From positions 744,001 to 808,000 of the forward strand of contig CP060260.1 of assembly GCA_023898805.1 (NCBI GenBank): 64,000 nt of DNA, given 5' to 3'. Every line of letters begins with the position of its first letter. The stretch's first letter is position 1. A model generated the notes under the pieces. The model was not told the DNA's origin. It did no database searches and worked only from the letters and a program-made list of their open reading frames with translations. Made by a program: the position numbers and the translations under genes. This DNA comes from Rhodospirillales bacterium. Its GTDB lineage: Bacteria > Pseudomonadota > Alphaproteobacteria > Micavibrionales > UBA1664. Positions 53,115-63,100 of this stretch are shown here, piece after piece.

Positions 53115-54638
53115 TTAACGCTGCGCGCTGGCCAGTTGCGGACGCGCGTTGGCCAAAAGCTTGGTAAAGCTGTCCCGGGCCGAAGCCGCGACGGCCTGAA
53201 AGCGCGCAAGCTGCTTGCCGCCCAGCTTGTTGCCGATCGACAGATTGGCGACCTTGATCGGGTTGACCTGCGTGCCGTTGACCCGGACCTCGAAATGCAG
53301 ATGCGGACCGGTGGCATAGCCGGTCATGCCGACCCGTCCGATGACCTGGCCTTGCTTGACGCGCTGGCCGGCCTTGACGTTGATCGCGCTCATATGGCCA
53401 TAGCCGGTTTCATACGTGCCGTTATGGCGGATCAGCACGAATTTGCCGAAACCGTTGACCCAGCCCGCGCGTTCGATCACCCCGTCGCCTGCGGCGAAGA
53501 TCGGCGTCCCCGTCGGCGCGCCGAAATCCACGCCCTTGTGCATCCTTGTATAGCCGAGGATCGGATGGTGCCGCACCCCGAAGCCGGAGGTAACCCGCGC
53601 CCCGTCGATCGGCGTGCGCATCAGCGCCTTTTTGATCGGGTTGCCCTTGGCGTCGAAATATTCGGCCGTGCCGTCATGGTCGAAACGATAGATGATATTG
53701 GCCTTGCCGCGCAGATACAGGGCGGCATAGATCAGGTTCTGGCCGCGGACAAAGCCGCCGTCCTCGGTCCGGTTGACATCGTACAAAAGCTCGACCCGGT
53801 CGCCCGCCCAGATGTCGCGCCCGAAATCGACGTTATAGGAATAGGTCTTGATCAGGTCGGCAATAATGGAATCCGGCACGCCCGCGCGGTGCAGATCGCC
53901 GTATAAAGAGGTATGGATGGTGGTACGCGCGGCACGGATTTCATGGCTGAGCGGCAATTCCGCCTTTTCCACCTTGAACGCCCCGCCCGCGCCCTGACGC
54001 AGGATGATGCGAGTCAGCGGCGTCGGCGCGAATTCCATCGAGGTCAGATGGGCATTGGCACCGCCCTCGCGCTTGTAATGCAGGGTTACGGCCTGCCCGG
54101 TTTTAAGCGTCCGCGGGTCGAGATGGTCGCGCAGCGCGTCGATCGCCTCGCTGGCCGCTTCGGTATCAAGCGCGGCATTCTGCATCAGGTCGGAAAGCGT
54201 ATCACCCGACTTCACCTTGACCACGCGGGTATAGACAGCGGGCAGTGCCATCGCGGGTTTTGCTATGGGCGTGATTGAAACTGCACTGGCAGGCACCTTG
54301 GTGACAGGGTCGGTAACGTCTGCTTGCCGAGCGATACCCGCGTCGATGCCCATCGCGATGTCGCCCATGCTGGCCTGGGCCTGCGGGATCGACAGGCCCT
54401 GATGCCCCGTCCACGACAGATTGGTGGAAGCAAGCCCCAGAAACGCCGCCGCGATCAATGCGACATAACGCAGACGCAAACGACCGGCACGGGTAAACAC
54501 ATGGCGGTCCTTGACCGGCAGACTGCCGGAACGCAGGGCATGAAAAACGGTCGCGGGCGCGCAAGACAGGGCATGCCGCCCCTCGACCGCAAGCCGCAAT
54601 AGAATCTCTTTTACCAAACTGGTCAGCAACCCGCCCAA
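53115..54638 (-). CDS. M23 family murein endopeptidase
   Basis: A 507-residue membrane-anchored peptidoglycan hydrolase. A TTG at 54638 is the apparent start and no ATG occurs before residue 91, so the exact start is uncertain. One membrane span lies at about 58-75. A LysM/OapA-like segment (VKSGDTLSDLMQNAAL) and a beta-rich middle domain precede the LytM/M23 domain, with zinc ligands in HPILGYTRMHKGVDFG (near 367) and TGPHLHFEVRVNG (near 447). It resembles MepM-type DD-endopeptidases that open the meshwork for growth. It is downstream of a 123-base intergenic region from rlmN. Confidence 0.9.
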   Translation of the reverse strand: MGGLLTSLVKEILLRLAVEGRHALSCAPATVFHALRSGSLPVKDRHVFTRAGRLRLRYVALIAAAFLGLASTNLSWTGHQGLSIPQAQASMGDIAMGIDAGIARQADVTDPVTKVPASAVSITPIAKPAMALPAVYTRVVKVKSGDTLSDLMQNAALDTEAASEAIDALRDHLDPRTLKTGQAVTLHYKREGGANAHLTSMEFAPTPLTRIILRQGAGGAFKVEKAELPLSHEIRAARTTIHTSLYGDLHRAGVPDSIIADLIKTYSYNVDFGRDIWAGDRVELLYDVNRTEDGGFVRGQNLIYAALYLRGKANIIYRFDHDGTAEYFDAKGNPIKKALMRTPIDGARVTSGFGVRHHPILGYTRMHKGVDFGAPTGTPIFAAGDGVIERAGWVNGFGKFVLIRHNGTYETGYGHMSAINVKAGQRVKQGQVIGRVGMTGYATGPHLHFEVRVNGTQVNPIKVANLSIGNKLGGKQLARFQAVAASARDSFTKLLANARPQLASAQR

Positions 54639-54761
54639 GCGATAGATACTCTTTTTGTCGTTAATCCAGTTAATCCAACCAAAGGACCGGGATTATTAGC
54701 AAGCCGGACAGGGGAAGGAAACCCCAAAAAGAGAATCGGTCCACCGCTATGGTACCGCCCT

Positions 54762-55922
54762 TCAATGGTCATGTCCAACCTCGGCTTCCTTGCGCGCCCG
54801 GCGGCTTTCCGAGCGTAGCTGGCCGCACGCGGCCAGAATGTCGCGCCCGCGCGGACGGCGCACCGGCGCGGTCAGCCCCGCATCGGTCAATATCTTTGAA
54901 AACCGGTCGATGCGGGTATTGCTCGAACACTCGAAAACCGTACCCGGCCAAGGGTTAAAGGGGATGAGATTCACCTTGGAAGGGATATCCCGCAAAAGCC
55001 CGATCAGACGCTGCGCGTCGGCATCGGTATCGTTGACCCCCTTAAGCATTACATACTCGAACGTGATCCGCCGCACGTTCGACACGCCGGGATAGGTGCG
55101 GCATGCCTGCATCAACTGTTCCAGCGGGTATTTGTTGTTGATCGGCATGATCGCCGAACGCTGTTCGTCGGTGGTTCCGTGCAGCGAGATCGCAAGGTTG
55201 ACGTTAAGCTCCCGCCCGCAGCGCTCGATCATCGGCACCACGCCCGAAGTCGAAAGGGTGATCCGCCGCTTGCCGATCGCCAGCCCCTCCGGGTCCATGC
55301 AGATCCGCATCGCCCCGGCGACGTTTTCGTAATTGTACAGCGGCTCGCCCATGCCCATCAGGACGATGTTGGTCAGATCCCGCCCGTCCTCGCCGCTGGC
55401 GCTTTTTTTGGCGCCTGAAGACGGCCATTCCTCAAGCACGTCGCGCGCATGCATGACCTGCTGCAAAATTTCGTGTACGCCCAGATTGCGCACCAGCGGC
55501 TGCGTCCCGGTATGGCAGAATTTGCAAGTCAGGGTGCAGCCGACCTGACTGGAAATGCACAGCGTGCCGCGCTTTTCATCCGGGATGAACACGGTTTCGA
55601 CCTGCTGTCCGTCCGACATGCCCAAAAGCCATTTGATCGTTCCGTCCGCCGAACGCTGTTCGGCCACCACACCGGGTCGGTCGATGGAATAATGTTCCTC
55701 CAAAAGCGCGCGCGCCTCGCGCGGGATATTGGCCATCGCGGAAAATTCCCGCGCCCCGCGCTGGTACACCCAATGCCAGACCTGTTTGGCCCGGAAGGCG
55801 GGCAACCCGTGTTCGGCCAGCGCCGCCTGCATCCCGGCAAGGTCGAGGCCGATCAATGGAATCCGCCCCGACGCGTCCCGTTTCGGCGCGGCAAAGGCGC
55901 GATCGTGCGATCTGCTGCTCAT
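54762..55922 (-). CDS. rlmN: 23S rRNA (adenine2503-C2)-methyltransferase
   Basis: A 386-residue radical SAM enzyme that methylates A2503 of 23S rRNA and A37 of some tRNAs. The radical SAM motif is in VGCTLTCKFCHTG (CxxxCxxC). Other features are LMGMGEPLYNYENV, STSGVVPMIERCGRELNV, and the later Cys (NTRIDRF region; ILAACGQL) that serves in catalysis. Length and order fit RlmN. It begins 70 bases from the upstream 173-residue gene on the same strand. Confidence 0.96.
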   Translation of the reverse strand: MSSRSHDRAFAAPKRDASGRIPLIGLDLAGMQAALAEHGLPAFRAKQVWHWVYQRGAREFSAMANIPREARALLEEHYSIDRPGVVAEQRSADGTIKWLLGMSDGQQVETVFIPDEKRGTLCISSQVGCTLTCKFCHTGTQPLVRNLGVHEILQQVMHARDVLEEWPSSGAKKSASGEDGRDLTNIVLMGMGEPLYNYENVAGAMRICMDPEGLAIGKRRITLSTSGVVPMIERCGRELNVNLAISLHGTTDEQRSAIMPINNKYPLEQLMQACRTYPGVSNVRRITFEYVMLKGVNDTDADAQRLIGLLRDIPSKVNLIPFNPWPGTVFECSSNTRIDRFSKILTDAGLTAPVRRPRGRDILAACGQLRSESRRARKEAEVGHDH

Positions 55923-55990
55923 GATTTACGGCTCATGGCGCGGAACCTATCCCACCGCCGCCAAAAACGCAAAATATTCAGGATTTTGGA

Positions 55991-56512
55991 TCAAAAACCG
56001 CGGCTGTGCGGATTTTTCATGTCGTACAAAAGCTGCGTCGTCTTGATCTGCGGCGACTTGTTCGACCCTTCGCCAGCGCCGCCGCCGAACACCTCGCGCG
56101 AGGCCAGCTCGCGGCTGATCAGAAGATCGATGTCGGGCAGACGCTCGGCCTTGATCTCGCGTACACAGGCGCGGAAGAAATTACAGCCCTTTTCTTCCCA
56201 GTTATAAACCTTGTTGGCGTAATTCTCGCGCCGCAGCCACAGATCCGTGGTCGCCCACATGCCCTCAAGCCGCATCAACGGCCGGGCCTTGAGCCACATC
56301 ACCTGCTCGACCGGCGACTTGCCTTCGGGCGGCGTGTCGTACATGAACTGCAACTCGGCCTCCAGCGTGTCGCCGTCGCCGCTCATCCGCACCTCGGCCG
56401 ACGCGGTAATGCCGTCCTTGCTATCGACATAAATCCACGGCTGCGTTTCATAGGCATGAAGCTCGCGTCCGACGCCAAGACGGTCCACCAGCTCGCGTAA
56501 GGATAGCTTCAT
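55991..56512 (-). CDS. Conserved-type hypothetical protein
   Basis: A 173-residue soluble protein beginning MKLSLRELVDRLGVGRELHA. It contains a beta-rich part (QPWIYVDSKDGITASAEVRM) and a helical part with several Trp and Arg (MWLKARPLMRLEGMWAT). It has one Cys pair (CNFFRAC). No signal peptide or span. Located upstream of rlmN and divergent from the nuclease-fold gene. I do not recognise the family. Confidence 0.7.
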   Translation of the reverse strand: MKLSLRELVDRLGVGRELHAYETQPWIYVDSKDGITASAEVRMSGDGDTLEAELQFMYDTPPEGKSPVEQVMWLKARPLMRLEGMWATTDLWLRRENYANKVYNWEEKGCNFFRACVREIKAERLPDIDLLISRELASREVFGGGAGEGSNKSPQIKTTQLLYDMKNPHSRGF

Positions 56513-56591
56513 AAATCCCTTTGACGGTTCGAGAATGTGCCCATAACCTTAACCCTACTGTCGTTTCAAGTCAAAATGGGGTTTTTTCCGT

Positions 56592-57725
56592 ATGTCTTTC
56601 CGCCCCCGCGCTTTTCTGGCTCTTTCATTCCTTCTGGCCATCATGGTTCCGGGATCGCCCGCCATGGCGCAGCAACAGGGCAAGGCGTTTTCGCTCACCC
56701 CCTTCGCCCGCGATGTCGCGACGCTGGCATCGAACGGCATCACGGTAGGCCTGTGGGGCATCGACAATCCGGGCCAGCAGGGTGCCGACGCGATGCGCGC
56801 GCGCGTCTATCTTGACGATCTAATCGCGGGCCAGCAGGTCCGCTGCCTAACCATGGCGGGGGATCCCGCATCGGGACAGGTCCGCGCCCGCTGCCTGAAC
56901 GCGGGGGAAAAGGACATCGGTCTGGCCCTGATCAGCGCCGGTCTGGCCGTGGTCGACCGCAAGGACGTGTCCACCAGCGAACTGGCCCAGACCTATATGG
57001 GCGCCGAACATCTGGCGCAGGCACGCAAACTCGGCATCTGGGGCGACAACACCGCGCCGCTGCCTTCGCGCGCCGACGCCGCCTCCACTGCCGGCACCTC
57101 GTCCGGCGCTGCGGCGGACATTCTGGCCGCCATACCCGGCTGGCTACTCCTCTCCGTGCTGCTGGGCGTGCCCTTGCTGGGTTTTTTCATGGTCGCGATG
57201 ATCCTGCACGTCAATTTCAAACAATTGATCAAACTCCAGAAATATCAAATCGCGGGCACCCAGAAACGCGAGAAACAGTTGAAGGAACGCGAAAAATACG
57301 TGATCGCCGCCGCTCTTGAACAAGAGGTCCATTCCAACCGCGCCAAGCTCGACGCGTTTCTGGTGATTTACGAGGAGTTGCTCAAATCCCTGCGCGATCC
57401 GGGCCGCACCCCGAAATACCAGCGCGCGGGCGACATCATCCACGAAAAACCGGCGCTGACCCGCACCGTATACGACGCGCATGTCGATAAACTCGACCTG
57501 CTCGGGCCGCAACTGGCTTCCGACCTTGCATCGCTTTACGCCATGGTCACGCCCAACCCCGATTACAAGACGCTGGAACCCGAATTGCCGATCGAAAAGG
57601 CGCGCGAACAGGTCGACCGCATCATCCGCGGCGCCGAACGCCTGATCGAGCCGATGGACAAGACGTCGGGCGCGCTTTCGGTGATCGTGCGCGACAAGCG
57701 CGGTGGTCTGCCCGTCAGCGACTGA
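56592..57725 (+). CDS. Membrane protein with an exported SNase-like domain
   Basis: A 377-residue protein with a signal peptide (about 1-26, cleavage near MAQ). Residues about 30-150 resemble a staphylococcal-nuclease-like fold (ITVGLWGIDNPGQQ, a beta-barrel stretch, then a helix GLALISAGLAVVD, and QARKLGIWGD), but the catalytic Arg/Glu pattern is not clear. A membrane span lies at about 182-205. The C-terminal 170 residues form a charged helical cytoplasmic domain. It overlaps the 3' end of uppP by eleven bases. The nuclease role is only inferred; loss of catalytic residues is possible. Confidence 0.6.
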   Translation: MSFRPRAFLALSFLLAIMVPGSPAMAQQQGKAFSLTPFARDVATLASNGITVGLWGIDNPGQQGADAMRARVYLDDLIAGQQVRCLTMAGDPASGQVRARCLNAGEKDIGLALISAGLAVVDRKDVSTSELAQTYMGAEHLAQARKLGIWGDNTAPLPSRADAASTAGTSSGAAADILAAIPGWLLLSVLLGVPLLGFFMVAMILHVNFKQLIKLQKYQIAGTQKREKQLKEREKYVIAAALEQEVHSNRAKLDAFLVIYEELLKSLRDPGRTPKYQRAGDIIHEKPALTRTVYDAHVDKLDLLGPQLASDLASLYAMVTPNPDYKTLEPELPIEKAREQVDRIIRGAERLIEPMDKTSGALSVIVRDKRGGLPVSD

Positions 57726-58521
57726 GCAGCAGGATCGCGAGCCCCGCGCAACCGGCGGCGATGCGGTACCAGGCGAACACGCCGAAACCGTGCCTTGTCA
57801 CATAGCCCAACATCCAACGTATGACCGCCAGCGCCCCGACGAAAGAGGTCACGAACCCGACCGCGATCATGCCCATGCCCGATACGTCAAGCGCATCGCG
57901 CGCCTTCCACAAATCGAACACCGTTGCCCCGGCGATCAGCGGAATCGCCTGAAAGAACGAAAATTCAGCCGCGGTGCGCCGATCGACCCCGGCGGCCAGC
58001 GCCCCCATGATGGTCGCACCCGAACGCGACACGCCGGGAATAAGGGCAAGGCATTGTGCAAGCCCGATCGCAAGCGCGGTCCGGTACGGCATCCCCTCGA
58101 TTGAGGTAACGCGCGGCGCCGGTCGCCATTTTTCGATCAACAAAATCGCGATACCTCCGATGACCAGCGCGACGCAGACCACGACAGGAGAGAACAAAAC
58201 AGTTTTGATCGTATCGTGGAACAATGCGCCCGCAAGCGCCGCCGGGACACAGGCGACAATGCTGGCGATCGCGAAATGCCGCGCCCCCGCATCGCGCGGC
58301 AGGTCGATCACCACCTTCGTCAGCCGCGTGAAATACAATACGCACACCGACAAAACGGCGCCCAGTTGTATCGCTACCTCGAACACATGGCCCGGCGGTC
58401 CCTGAAACTTGAGCAGCGCGTCGGCAAGGATAAGATGCCCGGTCGAGGACACGGGCAAAAATTCGGTCGCGGCCTCGACCAGCCCCATGATCACCGATTG
58501 ATAGAATTCGACGAAAGTCAT
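57715..58521 (-). CDS. uppP: Undecaprenyl-diphosphatase
   Basis: A 268-residue polytopic UppP/BacA that dephosphorylates undecaprenyl pyrophosphate to recycle the carrier for peptidoglycan and O-antigen synthesis. Motifs are EFLPVSSTGHLILAD with the conserved Glu and Ser, and LIPGVSRSGATIMGAL with the catalytic Arg and Ser. Six to eight membrane spans. The start overlaps rsmD by four bases. Confidence 0.96.
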   Translation of the reverse strand: MTFVEFYQSVIMGLVEAATEFLPVSSTGHLILADALLKFQGPPGHVFEVAIQLGAVLSVCVLYFTRLTKVVIDLPRDAGARHFAIASIVACVPAALAGALFHDTIKTVLFSPVVVCVALVIGGIAILLIEKWRPAPRVTSIEGMPYRTALAIGLAQCLALIPGVSRSGATIMGALAAGVDRRTAAEFSFFQAIPLIAGATVFDLWKARDALDVSGMGMIAVGFVTSFVGALAVIRWMLGYVTRHGFGVFAWYRIAAGCAGLAILLLSR

Positions 58522-59105
58522 GCCTGCTCCATCTGCCAGACGTTAAGTTGTGAATCGCCGTCCACCCGCATATGCAGCGGGACAAGACAGCTTGGAATGT
58601 CATCCGCGCCGACGCTCCAGCCCTTTTCGCTTTCCGCGATGACCAGCGCCCCCGGCGCAAGCCAGTCGCCCGCGACCAGCGCCGCCAGCGTCGGCGCAAC
58701 GAACCCCTTGCGATACGGCGGATCCAACAGCGCAAGATCGCGCGGCAAAATATTCTCAGGCCGTGGGCCAAGCTTTTGGCAGCCTTTCATCAAAAAAACC
58801 GCCGCATCCGCATAACCGCAGACCTTAACGTTCTCCCGCGCGACGCCAAGCACCCGACCGTCGTAATCGACGAACGCGCAATGCGCCGCCCCGCGCGACA
58901 ACGCCTCGATACCCAGCGCACCGCTGCCGCAAAACCCGTCGAACACGCACGCGCCCTCAAGCGCGAACCCCGCGCCCACTGCCCACGGGCTATGCATCAG
59001 CATGTTGAACAACTGCTGACGCATCTTGTCTGTGGTCGGACGCACCACGCCCATGGCCGGAACCTTGAGCGTGCGTCCGCGGGCTTCGCCGCCGGTCACG
59101 CGCAT
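58518..59105 (-). CDS. rsmD: 16S rRNA (guanine966-N2)-methyltransferase
   Basis: A 195-residue RsmD. It has the SAM-binding segment FDGFCGSGALGIEALSRGA, and the catalytic motif LLDPPYRKG. It begins MRVTGGEARGR, typical of the family, with RPTTDKMRQQLFNML. It is translationally coupled to uppP downstream. It methylates G966 of 16S rRNA during 30S assembly. Confidence 0.95.
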   Translation of the reverse strand: MRVTGGEARGRTLKVPAMGVVRPTTDKMRQQLFNMLMHSPWAVGAGFALEGACVFDGFCGSGALGIEALSRGAAHCAFVDYDGRVLGVARENVKVCGYADAAVFLMKGCQKLGPRPENILPRDLALLDPPYRKGFVAPTLAALVAGDWLAPGALVIAESEKGWSVGADDIPSCLVPLHMRVDGDSQLNVWQMEQA

Positions 59106-59207
59106 CGGGCAAAACTACCCGAAACCGCCACCGTGTAAATAGCGTGAATGGCATGAATGTCGAAGATTTGTTGCGCTTTGCCCGCCCCTGCCGCATAGAA
59201 AGGAGCA

Positions 59208-59654
59208 ATGAAACAATCCCCGATGCAGCTTGCGCTGGAACAGGCGCGTCTGGCCGCGCGGCAGGGCGAGGTCCCGGTCGGCGCGGTGCTGCTTGACGCC
59301 GCGGGCGAACTGGCGGCATCGGCGCATAACCGGACCGAAGCGGATTCCGACCCCACCGCCCACGCGGAAATTCTGGCGCTCCGCGCCGCCTGCGTCCGCG
59401 CGGGTTCCCCGCGCCTGCCCGACCATGATTTATACGTGACGCTGGAACCTTGTGCGATGTGCGCGGCGGCGATTGCGGCGGCGCGTATCCGCCGTGTTTA
59501 TTTCGCGGCCTACGACCCGAAAGGCGGCGGGGTCGAACACGGCCCGCGTATCTTCACCCAGACGACGACCAATCACCGCCCGGAGGTTTACGGCGGCATC
59601 GACGAGGCGGATGCCGCGAAACTGCTTCAGGATTTTTTTAAGGAAAAACGCTAG
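59208..59654 (+). CDS. tadA: tRNA-specific adenosine deaminase
   Basis: A 148-residue TadA, which converts A34 to inosine in tRNA-Arg(ACG). The zinc-binding motifs are THAEILALR-type (DPTAHAEILALR) and LEPCAMCAAAIAAARI. It begins PMQLALEQARLAARQGEVPVG. It is divergent from rsmD across 102 bases and converges on the bcp gene, which ends three bases downstream. Confidence 0.96.
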   Translation: MKQSPMQLALEQARLAARQGEVPVGAVLLDAAGELAASAHNRTEADSDPTAHAEILALRAACVRAGSPRLPDHDLYVTLEPCAMCAAAIAAARIRRVYFAAYDPKGGGVEHGPRIFTQTTTNHRPEVYGGIDEADAAKLLQDFFKEKR

Positions 59655-59657
59655 CGT

Positions 59658-60152
59658 TCAAGGCCGGGCGTTCAGCGCGACAATCGCCGCCGCCACGTCC
59701 TCGACATGGCCGGGCACCTTGACGTTGCGCCACACGCCCGCGATTTTCCCTTGCCCGTCGATCAGGAAGGTCGAACGCTCGATCCCCATGTATTTCCGGC
59801 CATACATGCTTTTTTCCTTCCACACGCCGTACGCCGCGCACGCCTTGCCGTCGGCATCCGATGCCAGCGGAAAATTCAGATCGTATTTTTTCGCGAATTT
59901 TTCATGCAATTTGATGTCGTCGCGCGAAACCCCCACGATGGCGGCATCCAACGCGCCAAACCGCGCGATGTCGTCGCGGAATCCGCAGGCCTCGGACGTG
60001 CAACCCGGCGTGTCGTCCTTGGGATAGAAATAAAGGACCAGCGCCTTCCCGGTAAAATCCTTCAACGACAGCGTGTGCGCGCCCTTGCCCGTGCCACCCG
60101 TCGCTTCCATCCGGAAATCCGGGGCTTTGTCATTGACTCCGATCTCTGTCAT
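59658..60152 (-). CDS. bcp: Bcp/PrxQ-type peroxiredoxin
   Basis: A 164-residue thiol peroxidase from ATG 60152. The motif TPGCTSEACGFRD carries the peroxidatic and the resolving Cys (CxxxxC) of the atypical two-Cys Bcp class. YFYPKDDTPGC and STFLIDGQGKIAGVWRNV are typical. It reduces hydroperoxides with thioredoxin electrons. It is divergent from the AsmA-like gene with 37 bases between starts. Confidence 0.95.
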   Translation of the reverse strand: MTEIGVNDKAPDFRMEATGGTGKGAHTLSLKDFTGKALVLYFYPKDDTPGCTSEACGFRDDIARFGALDAAIVGVSRDDIKLHEKFAKKYDLNFPLASDADGKACAAYGVWKEKSMYGRKYMGIERSTFLIDGQGKIAGVWRNVKVPGHVEDVAAAIVALNARP

Positions 60153-60189
60153 GGTCAAACACCTTTGCTTTGCACTATTATTTGAACCG

Positions 60190-63100
60190 ATGATCGACCA
60201 AGTCAACCAGCCGCCCCCGCCAGCAGTGGAAACACCTGCGGAAACACCCGCAAAAGCCGCCTTTCGCCATACACCGCACGGCAAGCGGATTTTGGGCACG
60301 ATCGTAATCGTGGTGCTTGGGCTTTACGCGCTGGTCGGCGCGGGCGCGGGCATTCTGTTTTTAAAGCTGCGGCAGGGCCCGCTCGACGCCACGCCGGTCA
60401 TTCCCGTTGTTCAAAAACTGATCTCGCACTCCGACCGGCTGCAATTCCGAATCGGCGACATGCAACTGGTCTGGCACGGGCACGACCGGCCACTGGGCGT
60501 AACGATGGAGAACGTGCATGTCATCGGCCAGAACGGCGAATACCTGACCATCGGCCATGCCGATCTTGGCGTGAGTATATGGCGCCTGCTGCTTGCCAAT
60601 CTGCACTTTGGCTATGCCCGCATCGACGACCTTTCGCTGCGCGTCACCCGCCTGCCTGACGGCACGATCACCCTGACCGGCGAACAAAGCCAGCCCGATA
60701 ATTCACAACCGCTTGAACTCGACAATATCGTGCGCGACCTGCCGGGCATCGACGACCTTACGCTCGACGACATGCGCATCGTTTTCGAGGATCGGAAAGA
60801 CGCCCTGGTCCGCCGGTTCGACGATGTGAACATGCAGATCAATCAGACTCACGGCTTCGCCGGGCGCTCGCTGTCCGGCCATATCGCGGCCACCATGGCG
60901 GGCGCCGGGTCCGTCGCAGACGATGGGTCCAAGGTTGCCCTGGATTTTAATTACAAGGCCCGCGACAAAACGCTGGACGCGAACGCGACCATCGACCGGA
61001 TATCGACCGCGGCAGTGATCGGCAACATCTTGCGCGCGGCCAATTTGCCGCTGATCGACATGCCGGTGCAGGGCCACGCCCAAATCCGCCTCGACAACGA
61101 TTTCCACCTGCTCTCCCTCGACCTGCACCTAAGCGGCGACGACGGCACGCTGTACTGGCCGCACAGCTACGGCGAGGGATTGGAGAACCAGAAACTCACA
61201 CGTTTCGACCTTCAGGCTGACTTCGCGCCAGAAACTCGCACGCTGGAACTGAACAACGCCGAAATCACGATCAAGGGCATTACGCTGGCGCTCAAAGGTG
61301 CGCTTTCCGCCGATGCCGCATGGGACACGCTTCAAGGCAATATCAATGCCTCCATCCCCGTGCTCGCGGTCGATGCGCTTCCCGCGGTCTGGCCGAAAAT
61401 ATGGGAATCCGGGGCACGGCAGTGGCTGGTCGACCGAATGAACAAGGGCCGCTTCGCCCATATCGACGTCGGCGTACCGCTGACCGTAACGCGCGTCGTC
61501 ACCCCGCCCGACGATATCGATTTTCAGATCGCGCTCCAGCAGGCCGAAGCGCCTCTGGAACCCGAAACCGGCTGGCATATCATGCCCGGATCGATCAAGG
61601 GCAGTTTCGATTTCACCGGCATCACCGTCGATTACCGCGCGCCGCTTTTGCCAGCGCGCAACACCACCGGCACTGGAATATACGAAGGCCTGGGCCTGAA
61701 ACTGAACATCACCACCGCTGATATCGGCGGCCTGCATGTCAACAGCGGCACACTGGAATTCGACGATCTGGTCACCCCCGGCAAGGGTCACGCCTATCTG
61801 CATTTCGATATGAAGGGCGGCGTCGGCGCTGTGTTTCAATATCTTTCAAAGGAACCTATCGCCTATCAGAAAAAGGTCGCGCTCGACGCCTCTCAGGCCA
61901 AGGGTCAGGCGCAGGTCGCGGTTGATATCGATTTTCCGACCCTGCACGACATGGGCGTCGACGATGTCCATGTCAAAGCGAAGGCGAAACTGACAAATCT
62001 CGTCATCCCCGGCGCGGTCAAGGGCATGACGTTGGCTGGACCGTCCTTTGATCTTGACGCGACCCAAGGCGATTTCCACATCAGCGGCAAGGGCACGCTC
62101 GACGGCCAGCCGGCCACCATCGACTGGCAGGAATATTTCACCAAAAAGGCGACCACCTCGTTCGCCTCGAACCTCAGCGCGTCAATCGACACCGATAGTG
62201 GGATCCGCCGCAAATTCATCGGATCGCTGGAGGACCGGATCGAAGGCATCATCCCCGCCGACGTGACGCTGAAAACCGCCAATGACGGCAAGGGCGCGCT
62301 AAACGTAAGTGCCGATTTGACGGATGCCGTACTGAACTTCACCGATCCGTTGGGCGCGACCAAGGCAAAAGGGCAGCCCGCGAAACTGAAACTGACCGGC
62401 ACGCTGCAAAACGGCTTGATCCAAAGCATCGATACACTTGGCGTCAACGGCGCGGGCATGGCGATCGCATCGGGCAGTATCGGATTCAGGCGCGACGCGA
62501 ACGGCGATGCAACGCTGGCCGGCGCCAAACTTAACGGCCTGCGCCTTGGCCGCAACGATTGCGACATCGATGCAAGCTGGTCCTCCGCTGGCGCGCTCAA
62601 AGCCATGGTGAGCGGCACCGCCTTCGACGCGGGCGGCGTTTTGGGCGGCGACAAGACGGCAAAGGCCAAAACCGCGATGGATTACGATATAAACCTGAAA
62701 CTTGCGCATCTTTATCTTGCCGACCAATCGCTCGATTCTGTCACCGCCGCGCTCAAGGGCAATACCGGCGGCATGCTGCGCATGATCAATCTGACGGGCG
62801 CGGCCGCCGGCACACCGGTGACCCTGCGTTACGATTCCGGTGGGCTGCTTTTCGATCTGGCCGACGCGGGCGCGGGCCTTTCCGCCCTAGGCATCAGCCA
62901 GCGCGTGCGCGGTGGCACGCTGCACGCCGAAGGCATGCCGGGCAAAGGCGGCAACGTCGTGGGCAAGCTGGTGCTCAAGAATTTCAGCGTCACCCGCGCC
63001 CCGGTTCTGGCCAAGCTGATCAACCTGCTTTCCTTGCCCGGCCTGCTCAATATTCTTGAACAGGACACCGGCCTGAAATTCCAGCGCGCCGAGGCCGACA

